Assembly: GCA_965249175.1 (NCBI GenBank)
Contig: OZ252227.1
Location: 1,426,001 to 1,490,000, forward strand
Direction of reading: 5' to 3'
Length of the DNA stretch: 64,000 bases
Source of the DNA: CAZYFH01 sp965249175
Lineage (GTDB): Bacteria; Acidobacteriota; Vicinamibacteria; Vicinamibacterales; UBA8438
The number at the start of each line of letters is the position of its first letter. Position 1 is the first letter of the stretch. The notes beneath the pieces were generated by a model. That model was not told the origin of the DNA and searched no databases. It worked only from the letters and a program-made list of their open reading frames with translations. Made by a program: the position numbers and the translations under genes. Positions 34,555 through 44,609 of this stretch are shown here, piece after piece.

Positions 34555-35232
34555 CTAGTTGGTCGCGAAGCAGTAGAACAGACCGGCGCCGCCGGTACCC
34601 ACCAGATTCTCCTGGCTGCATCCGCGACTCGGGTGTGACGAGTTCCACGACCCGTTGCCGCCGCCCTGCTTATCCGAGTGACCTACCTGTGCCGAGCCGT
34701 CCCCGTTGCCCGTCCAGTTGTTACAGGTGTGGTCCATCCCATCCGTGAACGCGCGGCCGTCCGGCATCGTGCCCGTGAGGATGTCGTGCTGGTTGGGCGA
34801 GTCGCCCACGCCGTTGACCGGTTCTCCCGTTTCGGTGAGCGAGATTACCTTGCCGAGCGCGTTGCCACGCCGCGCTTGCTCATGGGTGTCACCGTGAAGC
34901 TCGCCGACATCCTGCGCCGCCCGGCGGCGTCCGCCCGACGCGTACCACGGGCCGCCTCCGATGCGGTCGCGCGCATTGATCGCGTTGGGCCCCTGCGTGC
35001 TGAGATACGCCCGCCAGGTGGAGTCGCCACGCCCGGCGGCGGCGGCGAGGCTCTGACAGTGCGCGTCGGCCCCAGCCAGGCCACCGAGATTGGCGCCGTC
35101 GCCCAGGCCGACGCTCGTGACGAAGAACGACATCGGCTGCGGCGCCTGCTGTTGCGCGATGGCCGCGTACGACCCGACGGCCATCAGAGCCGCGAGCCCG
35201 GTTCGTGTCCAGAGTTGCTTGCTCACCATCAT
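34555..35232 (-). CDS. Secreted lectin-like protein (collagen-NC10/endostatin-like fold type)
   Basis: 225 aa from ATG 35232 with AGGAGAG upstream. Signal to AIAQQ. SFFVTSVGLGDGANLGGLAGADAHC, WRAYLSTQGPNAINARDRIG, PNQHDILTGTMPDG, CNNWTGNGDG, SWNSSHPSRGCS and LFYCFA form a pattern widespread in Proteobacteria and Acidobacteria as secreted proteins of unknown role. The fold is likely a C-type-lectin/endostatin relative with two disulfides (four conserved Cys). Divergent from the hydrolase gene. Confidence 0.65.
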   Translation of the reverse strand: MMVSKQLWTRTGLAALMAVGSYAAIAQQQAPQPMSFFVTSVGLGDGANLGGLAGADAHCQSLAAAAGRGDSTWRAYLSTQGPNAINARDRIGGGPWYASGGRRRAAQDVGELHGDTHEQARRGNALGKVISLTETGEPVNGVGDSPNQHDILTGTMPDGRAFTDGMDHTCNNWTGNGDGSAQVGHSDKQGGGNGSWNSSHPSRGCSQENLVGTGGAGLFYCFATN

Positions 35233-35338
35233 GACTCTCCTGACTCTCCGCGTGCTCGTGATTCGAGATGCCCACGCGACGGGGCGTGGGAACGGGACGT
35301 ATTGTACAGACGCGCGCCTATACTTGCAGTGGAGAGCC

Positions 35339-36619
35339 ATGGGACAGACCCCTCACACGTCCACGAATCACCACACCGCGATCACCCGTCGCCAACTCAT
35401 GGGCCTGGCGGCCCTGGTGCCACCCGCCGCGCTGGCGGTCGCCGGCGGTACGACCGTGCGGGCCGCATCCTCGCAGGCGTCGGTGGCGACCATCGGACCG
35501 TACGACGAGCGCGTCCTGCCGGCAGGGATTCGATCGCGCTTCGTGTCGGACGTCAACGGCCTGCGGATGCATCTGCTGGAAGCGGGCTACTCGAGGGGCC
35601 GACGGCCGCTGGTGCTTCTCCTGCATGGCTTTCCCGAGCTCGCCTACAGCTGGCGCCACGTGATGGTCCCGCTCGCCGCGGCGGGGTATCACGTCGTGGC
35701 GCCGGACCAGCGCGGCTATGGGCGGACGACGGGCTGGGACACCGGCTACGACGCCGATCTCCACCCGTTCCGGCGCCTCAACGTGGTGCGGGACGCGCTG
35801 GGCCTCGTGTCTGCGCTCGGCTATCGCCGGGTGGCCGCCGTCATTGGGCATGATTTCGGGTCGCCCATCGCGGCGTGGTGCGCCGTGGCGCGGCCGGATG
35901 TGTTCCGCTCCGTGGTGCTGATGAGCGCGCCGTTCGGCGGGACGACGGCGTTCCCGTTCGCGACCACCGGGGCGGACGCCGGGCCGAGCATCTATGAGGA
36001 GATGGCCAGGCTGCCGCGACCACGCAAGCACTATCAGCGGTACTACAACACGCGCGACGCCAACGCGAACATGCAGCACGCCCCGCAGGGGATCCACGCG
36101 TTCCTGCGCGGCTATTACCACTACAAGAGCGCCGACTGGTCTGGGAATCGTCCGTTCCGTCTGCCGTCATGGACGGCCGCGGAGGTCGCCCAGATGCCGA
36201 CCTATTACATCATGGAGCTCGACAAGGGGATGGCGGAAACCGTGGCGGACCACATGCCGTCAGCGGCCGAGATCGCCGCCAATAGGTGGCTGCCCGAAGA
36301 CGAGCTCCGCGTCTACAGCGAGGAGTTCGGGCGGACCGGGTTCCAGGGCGGTCTGCAGTGGTATCGGTCTGGCGGGGAGGGTCGTGTCGAGATGGAACTC
36401 TTCGCGGGACGGACGATCGACATCCCATCCATGTTCATTGCCGGGGCGAGCGACTGGGGACCGTACCAGCGGCCCGGCTCACTCGAGCGGATGCAGGAGC
36501 GCGCCTGCGCCGATATGCGAGGCGTGCACTTCGTGGAGGGTGGCGGTCACTGGGTGCAGCAGGAGCAACCGGAAGCGGTGAGCCGCCTGCTCACCGCGTT
36601 CCTGCAGCAGCGCGCGTGA
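35339..36619 (+). CDS. Epoxide-hydrolase-type alpha/beta hydrolase with Tat signal
   Basis: 426 aa; ATG 35339 with GGAGAG upstream. Tat signal (TRRQLMGLAAL). LLLHGFPE (oxyanion loop), APDQRGYG, GHDFGS (Asp nucleophile) and GGGHWVQQEQPE (His) are the epoxide hydrolase set; a lid domain spans about residues 220-340. Exported, like the hydrolase at 14205, with which it shares the Asp nucleophile but little else. It would open epoxides in the periplasm. Confidence 0.85.
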   Translation: MGQTPHTSTNHHTAITRRQLMGLAALVPPAALAVAGGTTVRAASSQASVATIGPYDERVLPAGIRSRFVSDVNGLRMHLLEAGYSRGRRPLVLLLHGFPELAYSWRHVMVPLAAAGYHVVAPDQRGYGRTTGWDTGYDADLHPFRRLNVVRDALGLVSALGYRRVAAVIGHDFGSPIAAWCAVARPDVFRSVVLMSAPFGGTTAFPFATTGADAGPSIYEEMARLPRPRKHYQRYYNTRDANANMQHAPQGIHAFLRGYYHYKSADWSGNRPFRLPSWTAAEVAQMPTYYIMELDKGMAETVADHMPSAAEIAANRWLPEDELRVYSEEFGRTGFQGGLQWYRSGGEGRVEMELFAGRTIDIPSMFIAGASDWGPYQRPGSLERMQERACADMRGVHFVEGGGHWVQQEQPEAVSRLLTAFLQQRA

Positions 36620-36662
36620 CGCTGGCGTTCCCGCACCTCGCAGCTCGGCGCGCCGTGAGCCG

Positions 36663-37643
36663 CTACCGCGCTTCCTGCGCGCGCTGCCCGCTCAGCGAGT
36701 TGGGCACGGCGTAGTTCCCCTCGTGGCACCCGTACTCGTACTGCACGTAGGCGTTGTCCCGCTTGTAGTTGAACGACACCGCCCAGGGGGCGGTGTAGGT
36801 GTCCGGGTCGTCGACGCGCAGCTCATAGCGCAGCGTGTCGGCGTCGAGGAGCGTGAATCGCTCGACGACGCGCCGCGCCTCGGTCTGCGGCGCGCGTGAT
36901 CCCGGCCCCCGCTGGTTGGCCACCGGCTTGAAGTTCTTCGACTCTACGACCAAGGTCGTGCCGTCCCAGTGCCCGCGCGGGTCGCCGTTCCACTGACCGA
37001 TGCGTTCGTCGATGTGCGGCCCAGCGTCGATCGGGATGATCCGCGAGTTGTGGATCATCTCGCTCAGGATGACCACGTGACCGGGGGTGTGGAAGAACAG
37101 CTTCCCGTTGTTGTACGCGGTCGGCATCATGATGCCGTAGGTGCCGCGCGAGACGCAGCGGTCGCCTGATTCCATCGTCGAATACGAATCGTGCAGGTGC
37201 GCGCGATGATAGGCGACGCTCTCCTTCGCCTTCGGGGTCATCTCGGGGACCTTGCCAGTGGCCGGCTCGGTGAGGAGCGCCAGCGCGTCGACACCGGCGG
37301 GCTCCTTCCAGTACCAGTCGAACCAGTAGTTGGCGTAGGCGCCGACACCGCGACTGTTCTCGTGGCCCTGCCAGGTCACCGACTTGCGCGCGTCAGACCG
37401 CTCCTGGACCAGCGCCCGGATGTCCTCGGGTGACAGCGTCTTGCCAACGAGCTCGTCCGGCAGCTCGAGCGGGATGTGCGCCGCGCCGACGTTGTTCCAC
37501 GTCCCGTTGAGATCGGGTTGTCCGTCCGCCAGGTGGGGCAGCTCCGACGCATGGGTCGTCTGCCCGGTCGCCTGTGTCGCGCCGCCGAGCGTCAGCACCG
37601 CGGCGGCGCACAGGGCCAACAACGATATCGAGCGATCGACCAT
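36663..37643 (-). CDS. CHEGNY-family secreted protein, copy 5 (divergent)
   Basis: 326 aa from ATG 37643 with GAGGTCC upstream. Signal to QATGQ. Blocks are loosened: PDLNGTW; the TPLERP site reads IPLELP; ALLTEPATGKVPE; YNNGKLFFHTPGHVVIL; IIPIDAGPH; GDPRGHWDGTTLVVES; YTAPWAVSFNYK; YEYGCHEGNYAV. Two mature Cys (DRCVSRG, GCHEGN). It lies 60 bp downstream of the frameshifted copy 6 and may share its transcript. Confidence 0.85.
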   Translation of the reverse strand: MVDRSISLLALCAAAVLTLGGATQATGQTTHASELPHLADGQPDLNGTWNNVGAAHIPLELPDELVGKTLSPEDIRALVQERSDARKSVTWQGHENSRGVGAYANYWFDWYWKEPAGVDALALLTEPATGKVPEMTPKAKESVAYHRAHLHDSYSTMESGDRCVSRGTYGIMMPTAYNNGKLFFHTPGHVVILSEMIHNSRIIPIDAGPHIDERIGQWNGDPRGHWDGTTLVVESKNFKPVANQRGPGSRAPQTEARRVVERFTLLDADTLRYELRVDDPDTYTAPWAVSFNYKRDNAYVQYEYGCHEGNYAVPNSLSGQRAQEAR

Positions 37644-37703
37644 CAGGACCTCGCTTTCATCCGTGGCGACGAGAGGGTGGGACGCGGCCCACTCGGTGTC
37701 GCG

Positions 37704-38692
37704 TCAGTTCGATCCGCCCGACGACGCCTCCAAGGCGTCCAGCACGCGCGCACCCGACAGGGAGCTGGCCATCGAATAATTGCCCTCGTGGCATGCGTAC
37801 TCGTAGAGCGGCTCATCCGTCCGCGTCATCCGCACATCGGCGGTCCACGGGCCCGCCCAGGTCGTCGGATCGCTGACCGTGAACGCGTAGCGCAGCGTGT
37901 CGGCGTCGACGCGCGTGAACCGTTCCACGAGGTGCAGGTTGGCGCTCGATCCCCCGAAGGAGGTCTCGCGCAGGAAGTTCCGCGTCTCGACGACCAGCGT
38001 CGGGCCGTCCCAGCTCGCCCGCGAATCGCCCACCCACTGGCGAAGGCTGGCGGGGAGGTGCGCGCGCCCATCCAGCGGGATGATGCGCGCGTTGTGGACC
38101 ATCTCGTTCAGGAGGACGACGTGGTCCGCGGACTGGAACAGCTGCATGTTGTTGTTGTAGACGCTCGGTGTCATCGGCGGACCCGAGTTGAAGCCCAGGA
38201 GACACCGTTCCGACACGCCGCGATCTTCAGGACCGTGCGCGTGACGCGTGCGAAGCAGGCGCGTCAGTGCCCGCTGGGCGTCGACCCTCGGCCGCACCGA
38301 GGGAATACGACCGTCCGGCGGGTCGACGATCAGCGACGTGCGCTGCTTCTCGAGCGAATCGCTCTGCTCGAACCAGATCGCCTGCTCGTAACTGACGCGA
38401 GACTCAGCCGACGCCGTTGGCGAGGTCGAATCACCGGCACGACGCCGTTCGGCCAACTGCTGCTCCCACTCGGCGGCTTCCTCGGCGGTGAGGGTCTCCT
38501 TGCCGGCCAGCTCCTCGGGTCGCTGCATCGGCGTGGCCGTCGAGAAGTTCCAGACCCCTGCAGATCGGGTTGGCCATCGGCCGTGCGCAATTCCGCTGTC
38601 TGACCGACGACCACCGACGGTGCGACGACGGTGACGGCGAGCGCGCACAGCAACGAACGCGCCGTGCGCGAGACGCGCAATCGGTCAACCAT
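37704..38692 (-). pseudogene. CHEGNY-family protein, copy 6, frameshifted
   Basis: Starts at ATG 38692 with CGGAGGTT upstream and a normal signal (to VVVGQ), reaches PDLQG, then loses the frame. The rest (VWNFSTATPMQRPEEL... to YEYACHEGNYSM) is intact in another frame. At 38555-38558 the plus strand has CCCC where five C would restore PDLQGVW, so a single-base loss explains it. Two mature Cys are kept. Recent decay or an assembly error; all other motifs look functional. Confidence 0.8.
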
Positions 38693-38738
38693 GCCAACCT
38701 CCGTGCTGTATGATGCCACGAATCAGGAACACTACGTG

Positions 38739-39932
38739 ATGACGCCCTTGTGTCGCGTCGTGTCGAGCGGGCTGGCGCTCGCATTGGCCGTATCGGCCGG
38801 CTGCGGCACCCCATCCGAGTCGGTCGTCGATGCTCCCCAGGAAGCCGACGCGGGACGTCCCAACATCGTCTGGATTGTGTCGGACGGGTTGCGCGCGCCA
38901 TTCAGCGGCCACGTCGCGACCGTGGCCGAGGCCGGCGTGTCGCTCACACACCTCGCGATCGATGCCGCCGTGCCGCGGTCGGTGCGGTCGGCGCTCCTGA
39001 CCGGAGTCCCGGCCGGTGCGCTCGGTCTCGCGGACGCCGGCCTCTCCGCACCGCCGCCACCCGGAATCATGGTGCTGCCGCTGGAGCTGCGCAGGGCCGG
39101 CTACTACACGAGCCGCGCGGGGCGCGCTGGGCACAATCTCTCGGTCGCGGGCGTCGCTGACGCCGAGGGGCGTCCCTTCGCGCAACCGGGTCTGCTCGGT
39201 GCGTGGGACGCGTCGGGTCGCGAGGCCGACTGGCGGGGCCGGCTCGTCGACTGGGAATCTCCCTGCACGGTGTCGTTCGGGTGCGGAGCCGTCGGCGTCG
39301 ATCGCTCGCGCCCGTTTTTCGCGCTCTTCAACGTTGCCGCTCCCGACAGCGCCGCGATCGATCGTGAGATCGGCGCGATTCTCGCCACGCTCGACGAAGA
39401 CGGGCTTGCCGACGAGACCGCGGTCTTCATCGTCGGCCTCGACGTCGAACGCGGGTTCGTGATCGCGCGCCGTCCCGGGGACCGTGACGCAGGTACGACG
39501 CGAGACGATCGGGCGAGCATCATCGATCTCGCTCCGACGACGCTGGCGCTGGCGGGGGTGCCCGTTCCCGCGCACATGACGGGGCGCGTGCTGTTCGACA
39601 CGGGCGTGCCGGCGGAGCCGACCACGGGCCCGATGGTCGCGGACGCTGCCCCTTCGACTGGGTGGCGGGCGCCCGACCACGTGTCGCCGCCTGGGGCCGC
39701 GACACCAGCCGGCTATCCGACAGGTGGCCTTTTCCACGTGGCGCCGCGGGTGCAGTTGTCGTGCGACACCGAGGGGTCGACCATCGTCTACACGACGGAG
39801 CGCGAGGCGCCCTTCTACTGGCGGCTCTACACCGGTCCCTTCCGGATGCGCTTCTGGACGCTCCGCTTCCAGTGCGGTCGTCTGGGCTATCGCAACAGCG
39901 ACATCGTCACGTACGACTTCGACATTGAGTAA
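38739..39932 (+). CDS. Degenerate sulfatase-like lipoprotein with C-terminal FN3-associated domain
   Basis: 397 aa from ATG 38739 (frame opens to 38631). Signal ending SAGC suggests a lipoprotein. RPNIVWIVSDGLR is the sulfatase/alkaline-phosphatase-fold opening with the metal Asp, but the CxPSR site that is turned into formylglycine reads AAVPRSVRSALLTG, with Ala in place of Cys. The second metal segment near FIVGLDVERGF is also weak. The last 75 residues (PRVQLSC, TIVYTT, LYTGPF) resemble the chitobiase/FN3-associated carbohydrate module. It is probably not a sulfatase; a binding role is inferred. Divergent from CHEGNY copy 6. Confidence 0.7.
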   Translation: MTPLCRVVSSGLALALAVSAGCGTPSESVVDAPQEADAGRPNIVWIVSDGLRAPFSGHVATVAEAGVSLTHLAIDAAVPRSVRSALLTGVPAGALGLADAGLSAPPPPGIMVLPLELRRAGYYTSRAGRAGHNLSVAGVADAEGRPFAQPGLLGAWDASGREADWRGRLVDWESPCTVSFGCGAVGVDRSRPFFALFNVAAPDSAAIDREIGAILATLDEDGLADETAVFIVGLDVERGFVIARRPGDRDAGTTRDDRASIIDLAPTTLALAGVPVPAHMTGRVLFDTGVPAEPTTGPMVADAAPSTGWRAPDHVSPPGAATPAGYPTGGLFHVAPRVQLSCDTEGSTIVYTTEREAPFYWRLYTGPFRMRFWTLRFQCGRLGYRNSDIVTYDFDIE

Positions 39933-39963
39933 GGTTGGGCTTCGCCAAGCCCCCTGGCGCCCG

Positions 39964-40866
39964 TCACGGCGCCTTGATGAAGCTCCCGTCCCGCAGCTCG
40001 CTGAACGCCCGGTGCAGTTCTTCTTGCGTGTTCATGACGATCGGCCCACGCCACGCGACCGGTTCCTCGAGCGGCTTTCCCGACACGAGCAGAAAGCGGA
40101 TGCCATCGTCACCCGCCTGCACCGACACCTCGTCGCCCGCATCGAACAACACGAGTGACCGGTTCCCGGCGTGATCACCGATCTCGCCAGCGGGGGACAC
40201 CGACTCCGTGGCGACGGGGCGCGGCGTCGACGCATCCCTGAACGAGCCCGAGCCGGCAAAGACATACGCGAAGACCTGTTGCGCGCGATCGACCGGCAGC
40301 CGTGTGCGGTGGCCCGGCGGGACCGAGACGTCGAGATACCGTGGGTCGGACGCGACGCCGTCGACGGGGCCGGTCTTGCCCCAGAAGTCACCGCACACCA
40401 CACGGACACGCGTCCCGTCGTCGTCGACGACCTCGGGGATGTCCGTCGCCGCGATGTCCTGATAGCGCGGCGCCGTCATCTTGAGCGACGCGGGTAGATT
40501 TGCCCACAGCTGGAACCCGTGCATGCGCCCGCGGTCGTCGCCCTGCGGCATCTCCTGATGAAGGATGCCGCTCCCGGATGTCATCCATTGCACGTCGCCG
40601 GCGCCGAGACTCCCGCGGTTACCCAGGCTGTCGCCGTGGTCCACCGTGCCGGCCAGCACATACGTGATGGTCTCGATGCCTCGATGTGGGTGCCAGGGAA
40701 ACCCGGCGCGGTAGTCGTCCGGGTCGTCGCTTCGGAAGTCGTCGAGCAGGAGGAACGGGTCGAAGGCGCCGGGATCGCCGAAGCCGAACGCGCGCTCCAG
40801 GCGCACGCCGGCGCCCTCGCGCGTCGTGGTCGTGCCGCTGATCCTCGTGATTGGTCGGATTGACAT
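39964..40866 (-). CDS. Pirin family protein
   Basis: 300 aa from ATG 40866 with GGAGGTC upstream. Bicupin: FPWHPHRGIETITYVLAG holds the His-x-His and the later HQEMP the His and Glu that bind Fe in pirin. DHGDSLGNRG and GDVQWMTSGSGILHQE are characteristic. Family members act as quercetin dioxygenases or redox sensors. A longer form to 40884 lacks a better ribosome site. Confidence 0.85.
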   Translation of the reverse strand: MSIRPITRISGTTTTREGAGVRLERAFGFGDPGAFDPFLLLDDFRSDDPDDYRAGFPWHPHRGIETITYVLAGTVDHGDSLGNRGSLGAGDVQWMTSGSGILHQEMPQGDDRGRMHGFQLWANLPASLKMTAPRYQDIAATDIPEVVDDDGTRVRVVCGDFWGKTGPVDGVASDPRYLDVSVPPGHRTRLPVDRAQQVFAYVFAGSGSFRDASTPRPVATESVSPAGEIGDHAGNRSLVLFDAGDEVSVQAGDDGIRFLLVSGKPLEEPVAWRGPIVMNTQEELHRAFSELRDGSFIKAP

Positions 40867-41003
40867 AAATGACCTCCAGACCACTGTACCGGGTTGAGAT
40901 CAGATGCTGCCTTCGCACCGAGGCGCCATTGTCCACGCCATGTCGTGTTTTGACATAGAACACAACGTGTCCCACGAGTGTTCATAAATGATGCACTCTG
41001 TGC

Positions 41004-41020
41004 TCAAGCGTGACGCTTGA
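41004..41020. promoter_or_regulatory. 17-nt perfect palindrome in a 390-bp gap
   Basis: TCAAGCG-TGA-CGCTTGA, in the gap 40867-41257 between the divergent pirin and FG-GAP genes. It overlaps a TTGACA (41017-41022) with no good -10, so it may be an operator or a small hairpin. Nothing else is recognised in the gap. Confidence 0.35.
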
Positions 41021-41257
41021 CAGCACCTCGAGGCAGGCGTGATTCGTTGGCCCGCCCCGTAACTGCCGTGTAGACCGCCGGTTGCAGCTTCGCCCCGCTT
41101 TAGACCCGAACGGCGAGCGCTGTGGGCACGGCGCTTGCGTTTATGCGTGCGATTTCTGCATACGGCATCGATTCGCACGCTGTCCACGTCGTTGACCGTG
41201 TCGACGTGCGCCCTGGGGCAAGAGTACCTCGTCGTTGCAGTCTGGAGGAGACGCCCA

Positions 41258-43518
41258 ATGTGTACGACGCGCGATGTTCGTCATCGCTACGTGTCGCGCG
41301 TCCTGGTCGCCAGCGCGCTTGCGCTGGTCACGGGGCACGCGTCGGTTGCTTGGGCCCAGCCAACGTTCGGCCCACCAATCGGGACCCCGGTTGTCGAGAC
41401 CGAGTTCCAGCAAAACCTGCCTGCTTTGATGGCTGCCGGGGATTTCAACGAGGATGGAATCCTGGACGTGGTCGTGACGTCCGGTGGCGAGGATGTTCAT
41501 ATCATGCTGGGTGATGACGACGGCCAGGGGAACGGGGATGGCTCGTTCACGCAACATGACGTTCACTACGAGGGTGACAACCCGGGCGACGTGACCGTCG
41601 GAGATGTCGACAACGACAACAATCTCGACATCGTTTGGTCCGACAACGCGAACGATGGCTCACGGTCGCGCGGGGCGATGGAACCGGCGGCTTTGCCAAC
41701 CCGGCCGAGCGTTATCCGGTCTTCGGTTTTATGCGTTCGGTGGCGTTGGCGGACTTCGACGGCGACGGATACCTTGACATGGTTGGCGGCAACTGCTGCG
41801 GCGGGGTCGCCTTCCTCCTGAACGACGGCGTCGCCTCGCCGGGCACGTTCGGGTCAATCAAGGTCTTCCCGGGCGAGGGCGATGTAGGCAATCAGTCTCG
41901 GGGCCCCATCGAGGTCGCCGACCTTGATGGAGACACCAGACTGGATGTGGTCATCGGCAACCAATCTCCAAATATCTCTGTATTCCTCAATATCCCGAGC
42001 GTGGGTGCCCCGGGCGTTGCGTTCTTCCGGACCCAGTTGATCCCCAATGAAGACGCGCCCTTGGTGAATCCTTCTTCGGCCAACGGATTGGCGGTGGCCG
42101 ACCATGATGGCGATGGGATTCCCGATCTGGCAGCCAACTCATTGATTTCTGGAGTCCACGCGTTCAAGGGTATCGGCGCCGGGATCTTCCTTCCGGCCGT
42201 TACCTACGCGGCCGGGTCGTGTCCGGGCATTCCGGCTACCTTCCAGGTCAAGGCAGCGGACTTTGATGGTGACGGCAATCAAGACCTGGCGGCATCAAAC
42301 TTTGCGTGCGACACCATCTCCGTGCTGGTGGGCGATGGCCTAGGCTCCTTCAGCGCGCCGTTGAACCTGCCGTCCCCCATCGATATCAGCGTCGTGAACG
42401 GCCCAGGTGTAGTCCTGACGGAGGACGTCAACGGCGACAGCAAGGTTGACCTGCTGATCCTGGCCGGCCAATCGAGAACAGTCGCCGTCCTGCTCAACAC
42501 CACCGTCACCGGTCCGACGCCGTCGAATATCGACCTGGGGCCGACCTTCGCGACGAACGACGTCGACGAGGACCACACGGTGACGGCCATCGTCAGGTCG
42601 GACACGGGCGAACCGGTGCCGGACATCACCGTCGACTTCGTCGTGACGACGGGACCGAATGCGCCGACGAGCGACAGCGCGGACACCGACGCGAACGGCG
42701 AGGCGTCGTTTACCTACACGGGGAGCGGCGGCGCGGGCGTCGACACCATCTTTGCCAACATCGAGACGCTCGTGTCCAATCCGGCCTTGAAGCTCTGGGT
42801 GCTGCCCAACGACCCGCCGGTCGCGATTTGTCAGGGCGTCACGGTCGAGGGGTGCGCGGCGCAGCCCGCCGCGGCGAGCATCGACGGCGGCTCGTTCGAC
42901 CCCGACGGGGCGGGTGACATCGCGTCGATCGTGCAGGCGCCGCCGGGACCGTACGGCGTCGATACCCTCGTCACGCTGACCATCACCGATCTGTCCGGAG
43001 CCTCCGACGTCTGCCAGGCGACCGTGACCGTCGTCGACACGGCGGCGCCGGCGGCGCCGGTCTGCAATGCGCCGGAGACCATCCACCGGCGCGAGACGCC
43101 GATCTCGTTCACGGCGACGGCGACCGACGCCTGCAGCGAGGTGACGGTTGAGGTCACCGGGTTCGAGTGCGTCAAGCCGAGGCGGCGGGGCGGCAGCAGC
43201 GACAGCAGCAGCGGCAGCAAGAGCGACAGCAGCGGCCGGCGCGGCTGCCGGGTGGAGGCCGACGGCGCCACCCTTTCGATCCTCCGGCCTGGCGGCAACG
43301 GGACCATCATCAATTGGACAGTGACCGCGACCGACGCCAGCGGCGACAGCAGCACGGCGGCATGCTCGACCCAGGTGGTCAAACCGCCGAAGGCCAAGAG
43401 CATCAGCAGCAAGTCGACGAGCTCCAAGAGCGGGAGCAAGGTGAAGAGCGACGACAGCGACGAGAAGAAGAAGAAGAAAAGGCGTCGCAACCGTCGCGGC
43501 AGGAGGGGCCGCTCGTAA
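41258..43518 (+). pseudogene. Secreted FG-GAP/Ig-like repeat protein, one frameshift
   Basis: ATG 41258 with GGAGGAG upstream and a signal to VAWAQ. FG-GAP/VCBS-type repeats (DFNEDGILD, DVDNDNNLD, DFDGDGYLD, DLDGDTRLD, DHDGDGIPD, DFDGDGNQD, DVNGDSKVD), each a calcium-loop type motif, build a propeller. The frame breaks near 41655: DNANDG continues as LTVARGDGTGGF one frame over, and one extra G in GATGG would restore it. Then come a Big_1-like Ig domain (about 42550-42800), an HYR-like domain, and a Ser/Lys/Arg tail ending RNRRGRRGRS. The propeller DNA (41400-42500) is visibly less GC-rich than the tail. A strong terminator follows. Confidence 0.75.
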
Positions 43519-43544
43519 GGCCTGTGACGCGCACGAGGACGTCA

Positions 43545-43574
43545 GGGGGAAGCCTTCGGGCTTCCCCCTTTTTT
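43545..43574 (+). terminator. Strong intrinsic terminator
   Basis: Perfect 10-bp stem GGGGGAAGCC / GGCTTCCCCC closed by a TTCG tetraloop and followed by six T. It ends the FG-GAP transcript. Confidence 0.9.
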
Positions 43575-43602
43575 CATGGCCAGCGCGCGCGCGTCATCGC
43601 GC

Positions 43603-43631
43603 TTGCCTCATCCCTCGCGAGCCTCGATAAT
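43603..43631 (+). promoter_or_regulatory. Sigma-70-like promoter for the MBL gene
   Basis: TTGCCT (43603-43608) and GATAAT (43626-43631) with 17-bp spacing, right after the terminator and 32 bp before the GTG at 43664. Confidence 0.55.
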
Positions 43632-43663
43632 CCGCGGATGGACAGAATTGGAAGGTGGCGGAC

Positions 43664-44596
43664 GTGAGACGAACGCTGTCGCTGACGCTGCTCACCGTGG
43701 CCGGTCTCGCGTTGACGACGGCGACCTATCAGGCTCGCCAGCCGGCGAGAGCGCCCATCACCGGTATCCAGGAAGTCGCGGACAACCTCTATTTGATTGC
43801 AGACTCGGATCCGTCCGACCGTTCGACGTGGACGGGCGGGAACACGGCGGTCTGGGTGACCGAGTCGGGCGTGGTGCTCGTCGATACGAAGCTGCCGGGC
43901 TATGGGCAGGACATCCTCGATCGTGTGAGCTCCGTGACCGACAAGCCGGTCACGATGATCCTCCATACGCATACGCACTTCGACCACACGGGGAGCACGA
44001 CCGAGTTCCCCGAGACGGTCCAGGTCATCGCGCACGAGAACACGGCGGCCCACATGGCGCGGGCATCGTGCGAGGCCGTCACGAACTGCGACGCGTTCAA
44101 GGACGAGAACGCCACGTACATCCCGAAGCGGACCTTCGCGGTGCGGACATCGCTTTTCAGCGGCCAGGACCAGATCGAGCTCTATTACTTCGGCCGAGGC
44201 CATACGAACGGCGATGCCTTCGTGGTCTTTCCCGCCGTACGGACCGTGCACACCGGCGACATGTTCCAGCGGAAGGCCCTTCCGTTCATTGACGTCGATG
44301 CCAGCGGCGGGAGCGCTGTGGAGTTCGGCGAGACGCTGACGAAGGCGGTCGCGGGCCTGCAGAACATCGACACGGTCATCCCGGGCCACACCAACGCGCC
44401 GGTGACGTGGAGCGAGTTCACCGACTTCGCCGGCTTCTATAACGACCTCGTACGCGTTGCGCAAGAAGGGAAACAGGCGGGTCGCAGCGTAGACGAGGCG
44501 GCCAGCGCGTATACCGTGCCGGATCAGTACAGCGACTTCGCCGCCGACCCCGGTACGGTACGGACCATCATGGAGCACATCTACAACGATCGGTAG
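43664..44596 (+). CDS. Secreted metallo-beta-lactamase-fold hydrolase
   Basis: 310 aa from GTG 43664 with GAAGGTGG upstream (GTG 43655 adds three residues). Signal to about TATYQA. HTHTHFDHTG (HxHxDH), GRGHTNGD (third-His segment), HTGDMF and GHTN complete a two-zinc MBL site. Broad MBL branch including quinoprotein-relay and lactonase-like proteins; not a clear beta-lactamase. It heads a likely operon with the propeller lipoprotein (13-bp gap) and CHEGNY copy 7. Confidence 0.85.
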   Translation: MRRTLSLTLLTVAGLALTTATYQARQPARAPITGIQEVADNLYLIADSDPSDRSTWTGGNTAVWVTESGVVLVDTKLPGYGQDILDRVSSVTDKPVTMILHTHTHFDHTGSTTEFPETVQVIAHENTAAHMARASCEAVTNCDAFKDENATYIPKRTFAVRTSLFSGQDQIELYYFGRGHTNGDAFVVFPAVRTVHTGDMFQRKALPFIDVDASGGSAVEFGETLTKAVAGLQNIDTVIPGHTNAPVTWSEFTDFAGFYNDLVRVAQEGKQAGRSVDEAASAYTVPDQYSDFAADPGTVRTIMEHIYNDR

Positions 44597-44609
44597 AGCG
44601 TCAAGACTG

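Noticed and set aside
35302..35324. TTGTAC / TATACT as promoter of the epoxide hydrolase gene
   Set aside because: The spacing is 11 bp, too short for a sigma-70 promoter.
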